Shown here: positions 59,607 through 64,000 of the stretch, in pieces
How positions within the stretch are numbered: the first letter of the stretch is position 1
Layout: every line of letters starts with the position of its first letter
Assembly (NCBI RefSeq): GCF_004310335.1
Contig: NZ_SIRS01000004.1
Span: forward strand, 62,001 to 126,000
Length of the DNA: 64,000 nt
Direction of reading: 5' to 3'
Origin: Hyunsoonleella pacifica
GTDB taxonomy: Bacteria > Bacteroidota > Bacteroidia > Flavobacteriales > Flavobacteriaceae
The notes under the pieces: generated by a model
The model's database searches: none
Told to the model about the DNA's origin: nothing
The model's input: the letters and a program-made list of their open reading frames with translations, nothing else
Program-made: the position numbers and the translations under genes

Positions 59607-61244
59607 ATGATAAAACGCTTTAAGCAACATTTAATTCATTACTTATCAATTAGTTGCATTATGCTTTTAGCTTTTTCTTGTGGAAATAACAAAAACTCAC
59701 AAAAAGACCATCTAGTTTTCCGTTACAACGAATATGCTAACATCAACACACTAGATCCTGCATTTTCAAGAACTTTACAAGATAATTCTGTTTGTAACCA
59801 ACTGTTTAATGGCTTAGTACAACTTGATGATAAACTAAATATTTTACCGTGTATAGCTAAAAATTGGTCAATTTCAGAAGATGGAAAAACTTATACATTC
59901 AATTTACGACGTAATGTCTATTTTCATAAGCATTCTTTATTTGGTAAAGATTCAACAAGACAGGTAAAAGCTCAAGATTTCACTTATAGCCTCAATAGGT
60001 TAAGAGATGAAAAACTAGCAGCTCCCGGCGGATGGGTTTTAAATAAGGTTGCTAATTTTAAAGCTGTAAATGATACTATTTTTGAAATTTCCTTAAAACA
60101 ACCTTTTCCAGCATTTATTGGGCTTTTAACCATGAAATACTGTTCTGTGGTTCCTAAAGAAATCGTAGAACATTATGGTACTGAATTTCGTTCCCATCCT
60201 ATTGGTACAGGACCTTTTAAATTTAAACGCTGGGAAGAAAATATTAAATTGGTTTTTAGAAGAAATGAACACTATTTTGAAACCGACGAACATGGTAACC
60301 AACTTCCTTACTTAGAAGCCATAGCATTAACTTTTTTACCCGATAAACAAAGTGAGTTTTTACAATTTGCTCAAGGTAATATTGACTACCTGCAAGGTTT
60401 GGATGCATCATATAAAGATGAACTACTTACAGCCGATGGCCGGTTAAGAGACAAATATGCAAAATCTATTAACATGACTAGAGGACCATATCTAAACTCT
60501 GAATATCTAGGCTTTTATTTAGATTCTGAAACCCCGGAAATACAATCTAAACTCATTAGAAAAGCAATTAATTATGGGTTCGACAGAAAAAAGATGATGA
60601 TGTATTTAAGAAATGGTATAGGCAATCCTGCAAACGGAGGCTTTATACCTATGGGGCTTCCAGGGTATGATTCTTCTATAGGTTTTAGCTATCAACCTGA
60701 AAAAGCTAAAAAACTTATCAATCAATTTAAAAAGGAAACTGGTATCTCTAACCCAGAGATTACTTTAGTAACCTCTAGTAATTATTTAAGCTTTTGTGAA
60801 TTTATTCAACGTGAATTAGAAAAAGCCGGCTTAAAAATTAATGTTGATGTAATGCCTGAAGCTACCTTAAGATCATCACGTTCTAATGGTAAAGTAGATA
60901 TGTTTAGAAGTTCTTGGGTAGCTGATTATTTAGATGCTGAAAATTATCTATCAATTTTTTACAGTAAAAATTTTGCCCCAGATGGTTCTAATTACTTTCA
61001 CTTTAAAAACAATATTGTTGATAGCCTCTACAACAAAGCCTTTACCATTTCCAATATAGATGAACGTAAACATCTATATACTTCCATTGATTCTATCGCT
61101 ATGGAAAATGCAATAATGGTTCCCTTATTTTACGATGAAGTAGTTCGTTTTACTAGAAAAAATGTAAAAGGATTAGGTAGTAACCCTATCAATATGTTGG
61201 ATTTTAAGCGTGTAACTAAGTCTATTGATAAAACTACTGAATAA
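59607..61244 (+). CDS. family 5 solute-binding lipoprotein (peptide/oligosaccharide type)
   Basis: 545 residues. Lipobox MLLAFSC. SBP family 5 features: ANINTLDPAFSRTLQDNSVCNQLFNGLVQLDD, KNWSISEDGKTYTFNLRRNVYFHK, FTYSLNRLRDEK, FRSHPIGTGPFKFKRWE, and a C-terminal FHFKNNIVDSLYNKAFT with FYDEVVRFTRKNVKGL. Relatives deliver peptides or other solutes to ABC permeases, but no permease genes are adjacent. The stop overlaps the converging PD40 gene by 11 bases. Confidence 0.9.
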   Translation: MIKRFKQHLIHYLSISCIMLLAFSCGNNKNSQKDHLVFRYNEYANINTLDPAFSRTLQDNSVCNQLFNGLVQLDDKLNILPCIAKNWSISEDGKTYTFNLRRNVYFHKHSLFGKDSTRQVKAQDFTYSLNRLRDEKLAAPGGWVLNKVANFKAVNDTIFEISLKQPFPAFIGLLTMKYCSVVPKEIVEHYGTEFRSHPIGTGPFKFKRWEENIKLVFRRNEHYFETDEHGNQLPYLEAIALTFLPDKQSEFLQFAQGNIDYLQGLDASYKDELLTADGRLRDKYAKSINMTRGPYLNSEYLGFYLDSETPEIQSKLIRKAINYGFDRKKMMMYLRNGIGNPANGGFIPMGLPGYDSSIGFSYQPEKAKKLINQFKKETGISNPEITLVTSSNYLSFCEFIQRELEKAGLKINVDVMPEATLRSSRSNGKVDMFRSSWVADYLDAENYLSIFYSKNFAPDGSNYFHFKNNIVDSLYNKAFTISNIDERKHLYTSIDSIAMENAIMVPLFYDEVVRFTRKNVKGLGSNPINMLDFKRVTKSIDKTTE

Positions 61245-62151
61245 CAAAATGGTAAATATCATCATCTCCTTCTCCGCCTTTACGTTTAGAAACTATAAAC
61301 CCTGAATTTCTGTTTGGTAACATAACCATAGATAAATCATCTTCTTTACTATTCAATGGTTTTGGAAGTATTTTAGCTTTACTAAAAGTACCATCTTCAT
61401 TCATTGTACTTTTATATAAATCGTACCCACCAATACCATTAGGCTTATTTGAAGAAAAATACAATATATTATTTGCTCCCATGGTTGGGAACATTTCCCT
61501 ACTGTAAGAGTTGACTTTAGAACCTAAATTTTTTACTTTTCCAAATGTGCGATCTTCCAAAATTGAAACTTTAAAAATATCTGAAGCGCCTTTGGTTGTT
61601 TCTCTTCCCCCTCTAATATTTGCAGTGAAAAGTAACGTTTTACCATCTGCACTTAAAGTAGGGTGCGCATAAGAATATCTAGGTTTACAAAAAGGCAGTA
61701 CTTTAAAATTGGTAAAACCTATACCCGCTTCATAAGTTCCCACTTCTATATGAAAATTGGCTTTATTAAAACTTCCTTTAGGCATATTATTATCAGTGTA
61801 CGTGGTAGTAATATATAACTGTTTGCCATCTGGAGACAATGCTGCACTTGTAATACTTTTTATGTTAGCTTTGGGATCAATAACTATTGGTTTAATATTT
61901 TCAATATTCCCATCATTTGTTACGATGCCTTCATATATAACTAGAGCACCTTCCCCATCAAAGGTCTTTTTTACTTTACCTTTCTTAGTAAAGACATAAG
62001 ATGTAAATATAATACGGCTTTTACCCTGTAAACTTATACCAAAATGAGGATATTTGGTATTAATCTTTAAGTTTTTGACTTGATACTTTTTAATTTGAGC
62101 AAAACTCAAAGAACCAACTAATAAAAGTAGAGCTAGTGCTATTTTTTTCAA
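61234..62151 (-). CDS. PD40/WD40-like beta-propeller secreted protein
   Basis: 305 residues. Signal peptide MKKIALALLLLVGSLSFAQ. PD40 repeats are seen in ITSAALSPDGKQLYITTTY, YSYAHPTLSADGKTLLFTANIRGGRE, YSREMFPTMGANNILYFSSNKPNGIGGYDLYKS and LSMVMLPNRNSGFIVSKRKGGEGDDDIY, about four to five blades. The family often pairs with OmpA domains, but no OmpA domain is present here. Periplasmic location is inferred. The 3' ends of this gene and the solute-binding protein gene overlap. Confidence 0.85.
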   Translation of the reverse strand: MKKIALALLLLVGSLSFAQIKKYQVKNLKINTKYPHFGISLQGKSRIIFTSYVFTKKGKVKKTFDGEGALVIYEGIVTNDGNIENIKPIVIDPKANIKSITSAALSPDGKQLYITTTYTDNNMPKGSFNKANFHIEVGTYEAGIGFTNFKVLPFCKPRYSYAHPTLSADGKTLLFTANIRGGRETTKGASDIFKVSILEDRTFGKVKNLGSKVNSYSREMFPTMGANNILYFSSNKPNGIGGYDLYKSTMNEDGTFSKAKILPKPLNSKEDDLSMVMLPNRNSGFIVSKRKGGEGDDDIYHFVIQ

Positions 62152-62174
62152 AGTAAAGAAGTTTGGTATACAAA

Positions 62175-62182
62175 CAAATATA
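62175..62182 (-). promoter_or_regulatory. -7 element of the PD40 protein gene
   Basis: TATATTTG on the minus strand; the predicted start is near 62168, about 17 bases before the ATG. Confidence 0.6.
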
Positions 62183-62210
62183 CAAATGTTTCGCTACAAG
62201 ATAATTACAC

Positions 62211-63386
62211 TTATTCGCGTCGGTATTTTTTGGTGTCCTCAAACACATGCGTTAATATATCTTGATCCTGCTGAGTAAACTCCTCATTTCGTCTAGACAT
62301 TACCACCTTAGCAACTTCAAATGCCTTTTTAGTTAAATACGTTGAAAATCCACTACTACCACCCCAACTAAAACTTGGCACAAAATTTCTTGGAAATCCA
62401 CTACCAAAAATATTAGCACTTACTCCTACAACAGTACCTGTATTAAACATGGTATTTATACCACATTTACTGTGATCTCCCATCATAAGTCCACAAAACT
62501 GTAGTCCTGTTTTAGCAAACCCTTCAGTTTCATAGTCCCATAATCTTACCTCTGCATAGTTGTTTTTTAAGTTAGAATTATTAGTGTCTGCTCCAAGATT
62601 ACACCATTCACCTAAAACTGAGTTCCCTAAATACCCATCATGACCTTTACTAGAATATCCAAAAATCACAGAATTACCTATCTCTCCTCCTACCTTACTA
62701 TATGGCCCAACTGTAGTTGGTCCGTAAATTTTTGCACCTAACTTAACTGTTGCATTTTCACATAAAGCTAGTGGACCTCTTATTATCGCACCCTCCATAA
62801 TTTCGGCATTTTTTCCAATATAAATTGGGCCATTGGAAGCATTAAGTGTTGCAAATTCTAACTTAGCACCCTCTTCTATAAAAATATTTTCTGAAGCAAT
62901 TATATTATTACTTTCAGGAATTGTTTGGGAAGTCCTGTCTTTCGTAAGCAATGCAAAATCTTCTTCTATAGCTTTTCCATTCTTGGAAAAAATATCCCAA
63001 GTATGCACTATTTGAATACATTCAATGTCGCATTCAATAGTTTCATAAGACTTAAAATCAATATTATCTTGTCCATCTTTTGTATAAAATGCAATAACAT
63101 CTTCTCCTCTAAATATAGCTTGGTTCTCTTTTAATTGTTTAACCATTTCAACTAATTGAAAATTTGGAAGGTAAGATGCATTTAACATTATATTTTCTTC
63201 CATTTCAACCATGGGGTACTTTTCAGATAGGTAATCTTCTGTTACAGTTGTAGTGGTAGTCTCTAAATAGGATTCCCATTTTTCTCTAATAGTTAAAATA
63301 CCAACACGAATATCAGCAACAGGTCTAGTAAATGTAAATGGCAGCAAATTATTACGCACAGGACCATCAAAAAGTATATAATTCAT
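62211..63386 (-). CDS. GlmU-family putative sugar nucleotidyltransferase
   Basis: 391 residues. MNYILFDGPVRNNLLPFTFTRPVADIRVGILTIREKW is a variant nucleotidyltransferase start without the classic G-G-x-G-T-R loop. From about residue 165, left-handed beta-helix hexapeptides follow (IFIEEGAKLEFATL, IYIGKNAEIMEGAIIRGPLALCENATVKLGAKIYGPTTVGPYSKVGGEI) and an Asn/Gly-rich coil with GEWCNLGADTNNSNLKNNYAEVRLW. It resembles GlmU and sugar-phosphate acyl/nucleotidyltransferases specific to Bacteroidota. The exact substrate is not established. Confidence 0.88.
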   Translation of the reverse strand: MNYILFDGPVRNNLLPFTFTRPVADIRVGILTIREKWESYLETTTTTVTEDYLSEKYPMVEMEENIMLNASYLPNFQLVEMVKQLKENQAIFRGEDVIAFYTKDGQDNIDFKSYETIECDIECIQIVHTWDIFSKNGKAIEEDFALLTKDRTSQTIPESNNIIASENIFIEEGAKLEFATLNASNGPIYIGKNAEIMEGAIIRGPLALCENATVKLGAKIYGPTTVGPYSKVGGEIGNSVIFGYSSKGHDGYLGNSVLGEWCNLGADTNNSNLKNNYAEVRLWDYETEGFAKTGLQFCGLMMGDHSKCGINTMFNTGTVVGVSANIFGSGFPRNFVPSFSWGGSSGFSTYLTKKAFEVAKVVMSRRNEEFTQQDQDILTHVFEDTKKYRRE

Positions 63387-63470
63387 TTAAGTTTTAGTTT
63401 ATATTAAGATCTCTACTTAAAAAAATCTAATTACAAATAATTTTAAAAATCTATCATTTAGTAAAAATAA

Positions 63471-63499
63471 AAAAGCCTTTCTACAGAGGAAAGGCTTTT
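63471..63499. terminator. bidirectional terminator after rpmE2
   Basis: AAAAGCCTTTC and GAAAGGCTTTT form a perfect 11-bp stem around TACAGAG. On the minus strand it is followed by TTTATTTTT and lies 22 bases after the rpmE2 stop. Confidence 0.85.
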
Positions 63500-63520
63500 A
63501 TGCATATATTTTGTGTAAGT

Positions 63521-63772
63521 TTACTTCTTAAACTTAGCATATTTGTTTTTAAACTTATCAATACGACCAGCTGTATCTACCAATTTAGATTTACCAGTGT
63601 AGTAAGGATGAGATGTTCTAGAAATTTCCATTTTTACAAGTGGGTACTCAACACCATCAACTTCAATCGTTTCATTTGTATCAGCAGTAGACTTAGTTAA
63701 AAACACATCGTCGTTAGACATATCTTTAAATGCTACTATTCTGTAATTTTCTGGATGTATACCTTTTTTCAT
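63521..63772 (-). CDS. rpmE2: type B 50S ribosomal protein L31
   Basis: 83 residues from the ATG at 63772; a GTG directly upstream would add one residue. [21 protein letters not shown] then [28 protein letters not shown] is the L31 family. No Cys is present, so this is the zinc-free type B form. Its promoter carries TTG, 19 bases, TAAATTTG. Confidence 0.95.
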   Translation of the reverse strand: MKKGIHPENYRIVAFKDMSNDDVFLTKSTADTNETIEVDGVEYPLVKMEISRTSHPYYTGKSKLVDTAGRIDKFKNKYAKFKK

Positions 63773-63807
63773 CACTTTACGCTTTAAATCTTAATTTTTT
63801 AGAGGTG

Positions 63808-63815
63808 CAAATTTA
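63808..63815 (-). promoter_or_regulatory. rpmE2 promoter -7 element
   Basis: TAAATTTG on the minus strand followed by C, with TTG 19 bases upstream. Predicted start near 63801. Confidence 0.6.
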
Positions 63816-63863
63816 AGTAATTTTTACAAATCTACAATTACTTTTTTATATTTTTTATTTAGG

Positions 63864-63892
63864 TTTGAAAATGTAACGTTTTGTTATCTTTG
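63864..63892 (+). promoter_or_regulatory. promoter of the DUF4199 gene (-33 and -7)
   Basis: TTTG at 63864-63867, 17 bases, TATCTTTG at 63885-63892. Start of transcription near 63899, leader about 30 bases. Confidence 0.7.
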
Positions 63893-63929
63893 CTTACTAA
63901 CCATCCATATAACTAAAACAACAAAAAAT

Positions 63930-64000
63930 ATGGAAACCAAACAATTAACACCAGGCAAATTTGCAGTAAATTATGGTCTTATACTAGGCATAATTATGAT
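63930..64000 (+). CDS. DUF4199 membrane protein, N-terminal fragment (3' end outside window)
   Basis: Only 23 codons are visible: METKQLTPGKFAVNYGLILG followed by a hydrophobic IIM. This is the start of a DUF4199-type four-helix membrane protein, in which a short polar leader precedes NYGLILG and the first transmembrane helix. A strong promoter precedes it. Function unknown. Confidence 0.6.
   Translation, partial: METKQLTPGKFAVNYGLILGIIM

Overview
The window looks like chromosomal DNA of a member of the Flavobacteriaceae (Bacteroidota). It is AT-rich. Many genes are preceded by the Bacteroidota -7 promoter element TAnnTTTG, several with a TTTG or TTG box about 17-19 bases further upstream. 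It encodes typical flavobacterial families: type IX secretion substrates with type A and type B sorting domains, TonB-dependent receptors with CarboxypepD_reg-like N-termini, DUF3810, DUF4252, GlmU-family protein, SatD-DUF3307, type B L31, and a CarB without the C-terminal regulatory domain. No rRNA, tRNA or CRISPR array was recognised. The genus cannot be named from the sequence.

Layout. 1-1.3 kb: the end of an HNH endonuclease gene and a secreted hypothetical. 1.4-6 kb: an Lrp/AsnC regulator divergent from metE, then the dipeptidase pepD. 6-10.1 kb: DUF3810, a DUF6503-like lipoprotein and a type IX secreted protein. 10.1-17.1 kb: an RNA methyltransferase, a GIY-YIG nuclease gene framed by inverted repeats, an M48 protease, a metallophosphoesterase, a TonB receptor, and an ECF sigma factor with a membrane partner. 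17.2-21.8 kb: a pseudouridine synthase, a coupled BKACE-GNAT pair and topoisomerase III. 22-25.6 kb: an accessory-looking stretch with a CarboxypepD_reg-like protein between inverted motifs and a decayed IS1182-type transposase. 25.9-32.4 kb: a giant type B-sorted protein, a glycosyltransferase, a haem-binding protein and a helical-repeat protein. 32.5-34 kb: purB and a tiny membrane protein.

34-36.3 kb holds an ECF sigma/anti-sigma/DUF4252/DUF4252 operon. It is followed by heptamer tandem arrays, an S41 peptidase and a thrombospondin-type-3 secreted protein. 40.7-47.6 kb is a vitamin B12 uptake locus. On the minus strand, a cobalamin riboswitch precedes a BtuB-like receptor, a BtuG-like beta-propeller lipoprotein and a PAS protein. 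On the plus strand, divergent btuF-btuC-btuD has its own promoter and no riboswitch. 47.7-51 kb has rmuC and a SatD-DUF3307-thioesterase operon whose leader carries three evenly spaced 24-bp dyads. 51-64 kb is mostly housekeeping: carB, rpmH, lytic transglycosylase, mtaB, a family 5 solute-binding protein, GlmU-family protein, rpmE2 and the start of a DUF4199 gene.

The most interesting non-coding structures are the 28-bp-period operator array at 49053-49136, the inverted-repeat-flanked GIY-YIG gene at 10.98-11.43 kb, a dispersed composite palindromic element (near 5.9, 17.2, 25.7 and 51.1 kb), the paired 7-bp tandem arrays at 36.4-36.6 kb, and a 14-bp inverted repeat around a promoter at 38.4 kb.
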